A stretch of DNA of 64,000 bases, from positions 4,742,236 through 4,806,235 of the forward strand of contig NC_065426.1 of NCBI RefSeq assembly GCF_024362695.1. Direction: 5' to 3'. Below are positions 46,168-55,228 of the stretch, in pieces; the first letter of the stretch is position 1; each line of letters begins with the position of its first letter. Both the position numbers and the translations under genes were made by a program. Below the pieces are notes generated by a model. The model made no database searches. It had not been told where the DNA came from and saw nothing but the letters and a program-made list of their open reading frames with translations. Origin of the DNA: Pectinophora gossypiella. Its lineage: Eukaryota; Arthropoda; Insecta; Lepidoptera; Gelechiidae.

Positions 46168-47977
46168 TTACCCTACTTTAAGTCTGGGGTGTGAAGTTGA
46201 AGGTAATTCTGTGATTTCGATACTTTCAGGATTTTCAGGATTATTGAGATTTTCAGGTTTCGTGACGGGAGAGCGGCATAATTTACAATATTTTGATTTC
46301 AGCATAATGTAGATTACAATAAGAACAATACTTAATACGCTAATTACAGATAAAGTTGGATAAGTATAATATAGTGTTTCAGTAATGTTTGGCTGATTCT
46401 TTAGTGATTTCAATTCTGTGATTAAATCATCAGTTTTATGCTTTATTCCGGATAAACTGTCAATATTTAGTGATGTTAGGTTTACGTATGTAATAGATGG
46501 TAATTGACTTTTATACTTATCCAAATTACAACAACTATCATTAATAATGTTAAAATCGGAATTTACCTCATTAACATAAATCTTAGAGCTAGACTTAGAC
46601 AGTAATCGAATGTTTTTAAAATAAGCAATACAGTTATCAGGTAAGTTAAGAATACCAGTGCCGGATAAACTGAATTCTGATAAGTCTGTTTTGCATTCAA
46701 TAGACAGTTTATTATTTTCAGATTGAACATACAACCATTTATCATCTTTGATTCTTTCCCAAATATTTATTTTACCGGTGAGAAATCTAGAATTACAAGA
46801 TTTTGGCAATGACACTACAGATTTAGTTATTATCTCAAGTTCACAGTTAGAGCTAGTATCAACAGATGAATATTCATTTAGTTTGCTGCATATGAACAAC
46901 TGAGAGCCAATTTGTTTACACTGGTCCAATTGCGATAAGGTGCAATAGGATGTTTTGTCTTCGCTTATTGCAATGTATCTAGTTGTGGGGATTATCATTG
47001 CATATGAGCTGGGATTCTGCGAATCATGAGGTACAGGTAGCGGGATATTCTGATATAAATAATATTTCATGTGATGTACTAGTGGAACTTTGAATACAAA
47101 TATGATTTTATTATCTACACTATAACAACTTAACTCTGAAATTATCATTATCTTATGTATACTATCTAATTCTATTTTTATAGGAAATTCCCTATATCTT
47201 GGTAAATTGTTTACACTATTAATTAACTCATTATATAATTGAGTTGGGTTTAAAATTGCGGGATGTAACACGTTGCTTTTAGCAAATAAAATCGCGTTTA
47301 AAATATCATCTACCTTAAAGGAAAGGGTTAATAAACTAGTTTCAATTGTATTAATTATTTCGTTAATACTAAGCCTTACATTAAAAACATCTGATATGAT
47401 AGATAAGTTCTTAAGGTTCAAACTTAATTTTTCAACAGCGTCATTCAAACGCGCTTCATTGGTATTTATTGTGTTTATGGTTTCATTAAAATTAGAGATT
47501 GCTGACTTTGCTAGCAATATATTATCTTCTATAAGAGAAGTTAACCTTTCGCTTTTATTTTGTAAAGTTTGAAGAGCGCTGTTATATCTAATTGCATCGT
47601 CCTCGTCCATAGTTCCGAAAACATGTTTGAAAACTGTACCAACTCCAGCAAACCACGCAGCGCGTTTTGACCGTTTAGAAATAAGGTGTGATATAGCGAC
47701 ATTATCTCTCATAACGTCTTGATAACGAGATTGAAGTGGTTGTAACGAATTATGACATTCTATGTCTTCCAAAACTTCGTTCTGTTGACACAGAAAACGG
47801 CATGTACCAATAGCTGAATTAATATTTTGTAAATGCGGAAGTATAAAAGAAACATCCACAGGAATAAGTATGTTTAGATCTTCATTTGTGATTTTCATGT
47901 GTCCCATGGGGTTGAAATAAATTCCTGGGTTACTGTGTATGGGAGTGATGACGCTTCCATACGTGAGCGATATGGAG
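46168..47977 (-). CDS. env: Errantivirus envelope glycoprotein (Env, baculovirus F-like), main exon
   Basis: Membrane fusion protein of the element, about 600 residues. Counting from the first in-frame ATG (47907): a furin-type R-S-K-R at residues 79-82; an apolar fusion-peptide-like stretch; then G-T-M-D-E-D-D near 98-104, as in baculovirus F proteins; a heptad-rich helix region at about 105-200; cysteines through 260-460; a membrane anchor at about 515-537; and a basic cytoplasmic tail. That ATG is not the likely start. The frame is open upstream to a TAG at 48019-48021 and encodes a hydrophobic segment plus a conserved G-I-Y-F block. A good acceptor (AG at 47978-47979 after a pyrimidine-rich tract) starts this exon at 47977, in phase with a leader exon at 53593-53621. 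There is no internal stop. Assignment rests on layout and motifs, not on a search. Confidence 0.9.
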
Positions 47978-47998
47978 CTGGAAATAAATAAGTAGAGT
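47978..47998 (-). promoter_or_regulatory. Predicted env 3' splice site
   Basis: Minus reading ends TTATTTATTTCCAG with a strong pyrimidine tract. It leaves phase 2, which matches the leader donor. A weaker AG at 48019-48020 would be out of phase with that donor. Confidence 0.6.
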
Positions 47999-48056
47999 GT
48001 TATAACTAAAGTTGTAGTCTATACTATGTTAATACATACACGAGTAGGTATTATAG

Positions 48057-51000
48057 TTAAGCGGGTTTCACTTCGTCAAAGTGATGTCTCACGTGACGTC
48101 GGTTTATTAGAAGAGTCAAAGTATTGTTTGAATGGACCTTTATAATTTTGTATGGTCCTTTCCAAATAGGCGAGAGTGCCTTTCTTAGTCGCAGGTGATT
48201 CTTCAAATAGACAAGGTCACCTGTTTTGTAATTGGCTGGTCGAGAACGCTGATCATAATAATTCTTTGACTGTTCTTTGGATTTATTGATGTTTTCAATG
48301 GCCTTGCCGCGTGAGAATTTGAGTCTGTGTTGGAGTCGTTTCACGTATTCTGGATAAGTCGTATCTGAGCGTAGTTCATAGATAGAGTCGGGAATATGGG
48401 GTTTGTGTCCAAAAAGGAGTTCGTAAGGGGTAAATTGTGTTGTCGTGTGAATGTTAGTGTTATATGCCAACATGGCGGTATACACGTATATGTGCCAGTT
48501 AGTTTGATTCTCGTTAACATATGATTTAAGGTATTCCTTAAGGGTTGAATGACTGCGCTCAAGTGCGCCTTGAGTTTGGGGATGGTAGGGAGATGACCAT
48601 AGTTGTTTTATTTTCAGGAGATCGCAAGTTCTTTTGAATAGTTCTGCGGTGAAGTTTGTACCCTGGTCGGTAAGTATAATTTTGGGAATACCAAATAGAG
48701 ATATGAAATGAACTAAACATTCACATGTCTCTTCAGCAGTTGCATTTGAAATCGGGTATGCTACAGAGTATTTAGAAAGGTCATCTTGGAGAGTGAGTAT
48801 GAATTTGAGTTTGTTAGTGCCGGCTTCTGGTAGGGGACCTACGATGTCAAGACTGATGCGTTCAAATGGACTAGTAGATGTTGTAGTTATTTGCATAGGG
48901 GCCCTATTTGTTCTACGTAGAGCTTTGTTTATTTGGCATTCACTGCAATTTTTAACATAGTTTTCAACATCTGATCTCATATGTTTCCATAAATATTTTT
49001 CTCTGATCCTATTATACATTTTCGTGGATCCAAGATGGCCAGCAATAGGAATGTCGTGATTTTCTTTAAGGATTTTTGGGATTTCACTAGGAACTGGATA
49101 GATTAAGGTGTTGTGGTGAATATTGACGGTGATGTTGGTGTTGTTAAAAAGGTAAAGTATGATATTGTAGATTCTGAGATAAGCGAGGTTTTCGAAGGGG
49201 TTCTTGAAATCGGATATGGCTATCTCAGTTACGTTTTCCTCGGATATTAACAATTCGTTTCTCAGATATTTTAGAGATTGGAATATATCAGAATAGGTAG
49301 TCTCATCAAAATGATGCACTTTAGTGAATAGGAAATGGAATATTTTGTTGTTTGTTTTTAGGATGTTGGATGTTTGTAGGGTTCTTTCTTTTTCCATGAA
49401 TTCATTTGCGGCTTCGTGATTGGTAAGTATGTCCTCTACGTAAGGATTGCTTTCATCCATATCTACTGAGGTAGGTATTATGATAATTTTACATTTACTT
49501 TTCAGGAGTTCTTCGTTGTGTTCTATGATAGTGACGTTGGGAGTAAAAGATTTGTTATTTATTGCTTTTAGACATTTACTGTATGTGTCATCATCGTTAA
49601 GGAATTGAAGAGGATCCAGAGGATTTTCAGGACTTGGAACAACGATAGGATTTTGCATGTTATTTTCAGGGTTCAAAACAGCATCGGGATTTGCAGGAAC
49701 TTCGGGAGTTACAGGAGCTGCGGGACTTGCAGGGGCTTCAGAGGTTATAAGAGCTTCAGGATTTGTGGGAATTGATGGATTCGTTAGGTCTTCTGATATA
49801 TCTTGGTTTTCAAAGAGGGGATCAATTTCAGGGTTCAGCGAGAGTGGATTCAATTCGGGAAAAAGGTCTTCATCTACAAGGATTTGTTCAGGTGTGGTGA
49901 TAGGATTTACGGGATATCTCGATAGAGCATCTGCGGCGCTATTGAGTTTACCCTTTCTGTAAATAATTTCATATTCGTATTCAGCGAGTTTCAGTCGCCA
50001 ACGTTGGAGTTTGCTACTAGGATCAGTGTGATTGAAGAGCCACTTTAACGGTCTGTGATCTGTAACGATTAGGAATTTCCTCCCATACAGGTAAGGTCTG
50101 AAGGTTTTACAGCCGAATAGTACTGCCAACAGTTCCTTCTCTGTAGTGCTGTAATTACACTCGGATTTGTTCAAAGTGCGAGATGCATAGCCAACAGGTT
50201 GTTCCTTACCGACTTCGCCTTGAGAAAGAATAGCAGAGATGGCATAATTGGAAGCATCGCAAGTCAAAATAAATGGTTTTGTGAAATCTGGGTAAATAAG
50301 GACTGGCGCAGAGGTAAGTTGACTTTTTAGTTCCTCAAAGGCAAGTTGCTGTTCGTTGGTCCAGACAAAAGGGGTATCCTTTTTTAGAAGTGCAGTTAGG
50401 GGTTTGGAAATCTTTGAAAAATCTTTTATGAACCGGCGATAGTATGAGACAAGACCTAGAAATGACTTGATGTCTTTCGCAGATGTGGGTTTAGGAAAGT
50501 GAGTAACAGCCTTGACTTTTTCAGGGTTTGGTCGAACACCCTGATCACTGATGATGTGTCCCAAATAGGATACTTCCTTGCGAAGGAATTCACATTTGTC
50601 AGGCTGGAGCTTGAGATTGAAATTGCGTAAGCGTTGGAAAACTTCTGATAAATGTTTGATATGCATATCGAGGTCATGGGAGTAAATAACAATATCGTCA
50701 AGGTAGACGAAGCATTTGATACCTTGGAGACCAGTGAGGCAAGTGTTCATAAGTCTTTGGAAGGTAGATGGGGCATTTTTAAGCCCAAAAGGCATTCTAT
50801 TAAACTGAAAGTGTCCTTGAGGGACGGAAAATGCGGTTTTCTGAGCATCTTCCTCGGATACTTTGATCTGGTGAAATCCAGATGCTAGGTCCAAGGTTGA
50901 GAAATATTTACTGTTTCCTAATTGATCTAGAATCTCGGCAATTTGGGGAATAGGATAAGTTTCACCGATGGTGATGTCATTGAGTTTCCTGTAGTCAATG

Positions 51001-52529
51001 ACTATACGCCATTTGCGTTCACCTGAGGCGTCCATCTTTTTGGGTACAACCCATATGGGTGAAGACCATGGAGATATGGAAGGGACAATAATTTCTTGGT
51101 CAAGCATTTTATCCATTTGCCTTTTTACCTCTTCTTTATGACATTCGGGAAATCTATATGATTTTGTATGAATAGGTGTTTCATTAGATGTTTTGATTTG
51201 GTGTTGGATCTTGGTAGTGAACGTGAGTTTATCATCGGGTAGATGGAAGACATCTGAGTATTTTGAACAAACTTCGAGGAGAGAACTCTTCTCTTCTGAA
51301 TTGAGATGTGAGATTCTAAGCATGTCAAGGACTTTCTGTGTTCTGTCTCTAGCACTAACACATGGATTCTGTGATGTTTCCTTTATGGCAATAGAACTGA
51401 CGTCCAAAGGGTCAATTTTGAGGTTGAGATCAGAGTCAATAGTAACAGGGCCTTCGGATGTATTTATGACGGAGATATTTATTCGATTATTAGGTTTAAC
51501 CTTTACGACACAGTTGGCAATCAAAAGGGATTCAGAGAGATGTTGGTCAACTATAATGCCTTCTTTCATTTCAGGATTTTGTACTGTACACTCAATTACA
51601 GTTTCTGTACGAGGCGAGATTGTATAGATGGGTTTACAGTATTTCATTTTTACGATTACAGAACGAATTTGTAGTGTATTTTTATTATAATCGATTTTCC
51701 CATTTTGATTATTAAGAAGATCACTTCCGAGAATGCCATCATAATCGAGGCTAATTGTGTCGACTACGTGGAATCTATGGGACATGTCAGGTATGACTTT
51801 TGGAAAAAGGTTCAGTTGAAAGGACCCTGATGTGGCCATGATTTTATCATTGGAGTCTATACCTTTGAGTTGGATTATATGGTCATCGAGAGCAGGTAAG
51901 TATTTGATTGCTTGTTTTTTGATCAGGCTTACACATGAGCCAGTGTCAACAAGGAAGGACAAAGGACGGTCAGCAACAACGGTTTTTAGAACAATGTGAG
52001 GTAAGAATTTCTTATTAGTATTCGAGGTCACTTCATATATTTTGTGTTGATTTGATTTAGAAGGATTGGTGGTTGTCGCAGTAATAGGAGTTGTAGTTTG
52101 TCCTTTATCGGATACAGTGGATACAGAGCGAGGATTGTCAGTTTGAGTCTGGTTACCTTGTCGGTTAGTATTTTTGGGTTTACAGGACACAATGTGCGGA
52201 CTGTCAATTTGGGGCTGGTTACCCTGTCGGTTAGTCTTTTTGGGTTCAGAGGATACAGTGTGAGGACTGTCAGTTTGGGGCTGGTTACCCTGTCGGTTAG
52301 TCTTTTTGGATTCAGAGGATACAGTGTGAGGACTGTCAGTTTGGGGCTGGTTACCCTGTCGGTTAGTCCTTTTGGATTCAGAGGATACAGTGTGAGGACT
52401 GTCAGTTTGGGGCTGGTTACCCTGTCGGTTAGTCCTTTTGGATTCAGGGGATACAGTGGTTGATAAAGTCAAGACGTCGGCTTTGTTAAATGTCTGTCCC
52501 GTGCGACGTCTATCCGAGACATTATTTAG
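48057..52529 (-). CDS. pol: Errantivirus Pol (protease, reverse transcriptase, RNase H, integrase)
   Basis: Read in the -1 frame after gag, with no ATG of its own, so it is made as Gag-Pol. Numbering from a TTG at 52472: 66-bp-repeat array (residues 6-115); aspartic protease D-T-G at 176-178; reverse transcriptase with Y-L-D-D at 590-593; RNase H with D739, the E-K-E region near 778, D805 and D848; a proline-rich linker at about 855-960; an errantivirus-type tether; integrase zinc finger H1139, H1146, C1176, C1179; catalytic D1209, D1269, E1305 (35 residues between the last two); and a G-P-Y module at 1439-1441. The total of about 1490 codons is long for errantiviruses because of the repeat array and linker. 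It stops at 48057-48059, just before env. All catalytic residues are present. Confidence 0.95.
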   Translation of the reverse strand, partial: LNNVSDRRRTGQTFNKADVLTLSTTVSPESKRTNRQGNQPQTDSPHTVSSESKRTNRQGNQPQTDSPHTVSSESKKTNRQGNQPQTDSPHTVSSEPKKTNRQGNQPQIDSPHIVSCKPKNTNRQGNQTQTDNPRSVSTVSDKGQTTTPITATTTNPSKSNQHKIYEVTSNTNKKFLPHIVLKTVVADRPLSFLVDTGSCVSLIKKQAIKYLPALDDHIIQLKGIDSNDKIMATSGSFQLNLFPKVIPDMSHRFHVVDTISLDYDGILGSDLLNNQNGKIDYNKNTLQIRSVIVKMKYCKPIYTISPRTETVIECTVQNPEMKEGIIVDQHLSESLLIANCVVKVKPNNRINISVINTSEGPVTIDSDLNLKIDPLDVSSIAIKETSQNPCVSARDRTQKVLDMLRISHLNSEEKSSLLEVCSKYSDVFHLPDDKLTFTTKIQHQIKTSNETPIHTKSYRFPECHKEEVKRQMDKMLDQEIIVPSISPWSSPIWVVPKKMDASGERKWRIVIDYRKLNDITIGETYPIPQIAEILDQLGNSKYFSTLDLASGFHQIKVSEEDAQKTAFSVPQGHFQFNRMPFGLKNAPSTFQRLMNTCLTGLQGIKCFVYLDDIVIYSHDLDMHIKHLSEVFQRLRNFNLKLQPDKCEFLRKEVSYLGHIISDQGVRPNPEKVKAVTHFPKPTSAKDIKSFLGLVSYYRRFIKDFSKISKPLTALLKKDTPFVWTNEQQLAFEELKSQLTSAPVLIYPDFTKPFILTCDASNYAISAILSQGEVGKEQPVGYASRTLNKSECNYSTTEKELLAVLFGCKTFRPYLYGRKFLIVTDHRPLKWLFNHTDPSSKLQRWRLKLAEYEYEIIYRKGKLNSAADALSRYPVNPITTPEQILVDEDLFPELNPLSLNPEIDPLFENQDISEDLTNPSIPTNPEALITSEAPASPAAPVTPEVPANPDAVLNPENNMQNPIVVPSPENPLDPLQFLNDDDTYSKCLKAINNKSFTPNVTIIEHNEELLKSKCKIIIIPTSVDMDESNPYVEDILTNHEAANEFMEKERTLQTSNILKTNNKIFHFLFTKVHHFDETTYSDIFQSLKYLRNELLISEENVTEIAISDFKNPFENLAYLRIYNIILYLFNNTNITVNIHHNTLIYPVPSEIPKILKENHDIPIAGHLGSTKMYNRIREKYLWKHMRSDVENYVKNCSECQINKALRRTNRAPMQITTTSTSPFERISLDIVGPLPEAGTNKLKFILTLQDDLSKYSVAYPISNATAEETCECLVHFISLFGIPKIILTDQGTNFTAELFKRTCDLLKIKQLWSSPYHPQTQGALERSHSTLKEYLKSYVNENQTNWHIYVYTAMLAYNTNIHTTTQFTPYELLFGHKPHIPDSIYELRSDTTYPEYVKRLQHRLKFSRGKAIENINKSKEQSKNYYDQRSRPANYKTGDLVYLKNHLRLRKALSPIWKGPYKIIKVHSNNTLTLLINRRHVRHHFDEVKPA
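52128..52457 (-). repeat. Five in-frame 66-bp tandem repeats in pol
   Basis: The 22-residue unit has core T-N-R-Q-G-N-Q-P-Q-T-D-S-P-H. Copies 1-3 are almost identical and copies 4-5 drift. Being a multiple of three, the array keeps the frame. It sits between the frameshift site and the protease. Confidence 0.95.
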
Positions 52530-52535
52530 TTTAAA
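52472..52535 (-). promoter_or_regulatory. -1 ribosomal frameshift signal: TTTAAAC plus H-type pseudoknot
   Basis: Slippery heptamer T-TTA-AAC (52535 down to 52529) is in the gag frame and is followed at once by the gag TAA. After 5 nt, stem 1 pairs AATGTCT (52523-52517) with AGACATT (52495-52489). Stem 2 pairs AGACGTCG (52511-52504), inside the stem 1 loop, with CGACGTCT (52479-52472). Loops are 5, 8 and 9 nt. Pairings are perfect by eye. Folding energy was not computed. Confidence 0.8.
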
Positions 52536-53455
52536 TTTTCAGCATTATTGTCTTCAGCAGAAGGCTCCACTGTATAACCTGGATTGTCTGGAGTGCTCGG
52601 GTAAACCTCGTTAACGAAATTCACATTTCTCGAATTGAAATTCGGTCTAAAGGGTTGTCCTGAGAAACTCTGCCTAGCACGGTTATTATTATATTCGCGT
52701 TTTCTGCATTTGTCGATAGTGTGCCCTGGGTTCTTACAATATCGACAGATTGGGACATTGCTTGTATGAGGCGATTGAGTCAGTGCTAGTGGTTGCGGGT
52801 TGTTAGTAGGTGCTTTTTGAGATGGACGAGAGCGCTCAAAGAAATTGTTATGGGTTTGTTTTTTGTGAAGGTTTTGAGATATCTTGTCCTCCGAAATAGC
52901 AAAATTTATAGCTTCATTTAAAGTAGATGGATCTTTACATCTGACAATTGTACTGAGATTTGGGGTAAGGCCCATAACAAAAGTGTGTAAAGCAAGGTCC
53001 TCCATAGCAGCGACCCGACCAGCCAGTTCACCCTTTTTCTTAGTTGGGATAGATACGTTAATCTCTGTAAGGAGTTTGCTTAAACAGGTCTCAATTCTAA
53101 GGGCAAAGTGGTTGACCGGTTCGTTGTTGTTCTGTCTGCATGACTGGAGTTCCGAGAGAAGGTGAGTGTAGTGCTTCTTCTCGCCGAAGTTTTCTTTTAA
53201 GAACTCCTCTAGCTGGTCCCAATTTTCGAAATCTTTAATAGAACATGCTGACTCGGCTCTACCCTCAAGTTGACTTAGTATGTATTTGAACAAAATGTCT
53301 CGTTGTGAAAGGGCCGCTAGGTCGATTGCATTGCGGCAGTTGCTCAGAAATGCATTTAACCTTTCTCTGTTGCCATCGAATTTAAATATGAATTTCGTGA
53401 GGATGTTGAGGTCGATTTCTTTGATAGTTGTAGTCGAACCTGATGCCGTAGCCAT
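52526..53455 (-). CDS. gag: Errantivirus Gag
   Basis: 309-residue structural polyprotein that would form the particle and bind the RNA. The N-terminal half (residues 10-200) is the helical retrotransposon Gag region. Near the C-terminus is one CCHC zinc knuckle: C237, C240, H245, C250. The start is ATG at 53455, with a 430-nt leader behind it that contains a short upstream ORF. Translation ends at TAA 52526-52528, right after the slippery heptamer, so a fraction of ribosomes should continue into pol. Many errantivirus Gags lack a clear knuckle, so its presence is worth noting. No stops or frameshifts. Confidence 0.9.
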   Translation of the reverse strand: MATASGSTTTIKEIDLNILTKFIFKFDGNRERLNAFLSNCRNAIDLAALSQRDILFKYILSQLEGRAESACSIKDFENWDQLEEFLKENFGEKKHYTHLLSELQSCRQNNNEPVNHFALRIETCLSKLLTEINVSIPTKKKGELAGRVAAMEDLALHTFVMGLTPNLSTIVRCKDPSTLNEAINFAISEDKISQNLHKKQTHNNFFERSRPSQKAPTNNPQPLALTQSPHTSNVPICRYCKNPGHTIDKCRKREYNNNRARQSFSGQPFRPNFNSRNVNFVNEVYPSTPDNPGYTVEPSAEDNNAENLN

Positions 53456-53590
53456 ATTGATGAATTTATTAGGCTCGGATAGTCTGAATGCGGCCTTAGG
53501 AGAGTTCGGTTCTTCGAATAGATAAGTGGTTGCGTAGGCGCAGACGTCGTGGTATGCACTGACACTGTGTGATATAGTTAAATTGTACTT

Positions 53591-53621
53591 ACAATATGCA
53601 CGACATTAACACACCAAACAT
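53591..53621 (-). promoter_or_regulatory. Leader ATG mini-exon and splice donor for env
   Basis: An ATG at 53621-53619 opens 29 nt that end at a strong donor GTAAGTAC (53592 down to 53585). Unspliced, this frame stops at the TAA inside the donor, giving a nine-codon upstream ORF before gag. Spliced to 47977 it is in phase with env and would supply the beginning of a signal peptide. Confidence 0.6.
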
Positions 53622-53886
53622 GATGAAAAACTGCAAGTTTTCACACAACACAGAAATAGTAGAACGTTTTGTAGTATTTATCACAATATTCACAGCGAAA
53701 CGTTTTTATTTTCACTACTACAGTGAATTGGAAACAGTGGAAACAGCGGAAAAATTATCACTATTGCACAGTAGAAATTGTAGACAGTTTTTCACTTTTA
53801 ACTGTAGAAACGGCGAAATGTTTTTATTTTTTTACACTGTCGCGATACTGCGGAGACGATTCCGGGGACCTTTAAAGATCCCTTAG
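53622..53886 (-). other. Errantivirus 5' leader
   Basis: Non-coding, A/T-rich, with an imperfect direct repeat: 'GCGAAACGTTTTTATTTT' near 53696 and 'GCGAAATGTTTTTATTTT' near 53812. Likely carries packaging or regulatory signals, not identified. Confidence 0.5.
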
Positions 53887-53897
53887 CGCTGCCACCA
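53887..53897 (-). other. Primer binding site, tRNA-Leu type
   Basis: Minus reading TGGTGGCAGCG lies 2 nt from the 5' LTR. It is the complement of an 11-nt tRNA 3' end CGCTGCCACCA. From memory that end suits an insect tRNA-Leu. The LTR element role is sure; the tRNA identity is less so. Confidence 0.75.
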
Positions 53898-53899
53898 AA

Positions 53900-54181
53900 T
53901 GTTATATGAGTTTTGAGATTTCGGTTTTTAAAAAAAACTATTTTGAATTAAACTAAAAATTATATTTTACTTTGAATTTGGAATTGAAATACAGATTTGG
54001 AAAAAACATAAATTAGAATAGAGTTGTGTACCGCGTGGTGGATGGGATCAGACTGGCTAGATTGCGTGGGAAGAGGAGGCTAGGAGAATAAGGTACTGAC
54101 TATTACAATTTAGATAAAATACAGAATTAGTGGTTTTTGGGTAAAGGTAAGCATTTCTACTAGCAATTGCATTCTATAACA
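53900..54181 (-). repeat. 5' LTR of errantivirus
   Basis: Identical to 45810-46091. It would hold the promoter for the genomic RNA in the minus direction. Confidence 0.95.
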
Positions 54182-54423
54182 GTATGATAGTGCATCGGAA
54201 CGCGGTCGGGTTATACGGTGACTCAGATTGACCGAGAATACTTGTTTTAGTGTATTTTAAAGTAAAATAATGCTTTTGGTAGCTTTTTGTTTGTTATTAT
54301 GTTTTAAAATATTGACAGTTAACTTATAGCTAAGAGATCTTTTGCGTAAGATGTTTAAATAAAGATTTACTGAAATTATTTACGAGTATATTGCACTCCT
54401 GACGTATGTCGACTGGCAGCATG

Positions 54424-54671
54424 TAGTACCCCGACGATGGTGGTGGAGGTCATAGCGGAGAAAATATCAATTTACTTTATCCTGAAACAGATCCCATTAT
54501 AAATCTAAAAGAAACAAATACAGTTGGGAATTCGACACCTTGCTTGTCCTCACAATGAGAAATAATCGGTGGCTGCTAAAGTAGGTCAGTTTAGGTCAGT
54601 GTCACGATAAGTCACTGTGGTTCTGTGTGTCACCGGCTTATGATTCTCAAACGGGAAGCACCGGTTTGTCT
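54424..54671. repeat. Direct repeat, unit 1 (248 bp)
   Basis: Nearly identical to 54980-55228 (a handful of differences), in the same orientation, with about 308 bp between. Starts TAGTACCCCGACGATGGTGG. The ends are not TG/CA, so an LTR pair is not shown. Confidence 0.85.
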
Positions 54672-54979
54672 TATGATCTAAACAATATGAATTCGAAAAT
54701 CATTAGCTTAGGCCCGTAGTGGTTTTCAAACATTTTTTTTCGGGATTCGAATAAAATATCAACCCCTCACGTGCAATGTTATTTTTCGATAAACGCAGTG
54801 AAGTTGATGTACATAGACACACTCACACTATGGCAAGAAAACATGTGCCCCACATATGGGACATACGTGTAAGAGTTTCAGATTTATTGCCTCATATGTG
54901 GTTCATACACAGTGAAGGTATTAAAGCGACGATGTGTAGAATTTAAAAACAAATTCAGATGTATGGTCCCCACGGGGAT

Positions 54980-55228
54980 TAGTACCCCAACGATGGTGGT
55001 GGAGGTCATAGCGGAGAAAATATCAATTTACTTTATCTTTAAACAGATCCCATTATAAATCTAAAAGAAACAAGTACCAGTTGGGAATTCGACACCTTGC
55101 TTGTCCTCACAATGAGAAATAATCGGTGGCTGCTAAAGTAGGTCAGTTTAGGTCAGTGTCACGATAAGTCACTGTGGTTCTGTGTGTCACCGGCTTATGA
55201 TTCTCAAACGGGAAGCACCGGTTTGTCT
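54980..55228. repeat. Direct repeat, unit 2 (249 bp)
   Basis: Second copy of 54424-54671, ending CACCGGTTTGTCT like the first. Divergence is only a few bases, so the duplication is fairly recent. Confidence 0.85.

Larger units (their letters stand above)
45810..54181 (-). mobile_element. Complete errantivirus (Ty3/Gypsy retrovirus-like element)
   Basis: 8372 bp on the minus strand: 5' LTR (53900-54181), primer site, leader, gag, pol, env, polypurine tract, 3' LTR (45810-46091). The LTRs begin TGTTAT and end ATAACA and show no difference over 282 bp. GTAT is duplicated at 45806-45809 and 54182-54185, a 4-bp TSD as Ty3/Gypsy integrases make. All three genes are open. Env with a baculovirus-F-like cleavage region places it among the errantiviruses. 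Identical LTRs mean insertion was recent and the copy may still be competent. Distinctive points are a -1 frameshift site with a pseudoknot, a 66-bp repeat array inside pol, a zinc knuckle in Gag, and a likely spliced env leader. Confidence 0.95.

Noticed and set aside
47273..47572. Plus-strand ORF antisense to env
   Set aside because: Shadow of the env helical region; no independent evidence.
47907..47907. First ATG as the env start
   Set aside because: It would delete the signal sequence. The frame is open upstream and an in-phase splice route exists.
49657..49962. Plus-strand ORF antisense to pol, rich in Gly, Ala and Ser
   Set aside because: Mirror image of the proline-rich Pol linker; a compositional shadow.
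52098..52463. Plus-strand 121-codon ORF with internal repeats
   Set aside because: Antisense reading of the 66-bp repeat array in pol.
52472..52472. Separate pol start codon at 52472
   Set aside because: The codon is TTG, and the frame is open back to the slippery heptamer at 52529, so frameshifting is the better explanation.
54424..55228. LTR pair of a miniature retrotransposon
   Set aside because: The repeats lack TG/CA termini, an adjacent primer site and a TSD by eye.
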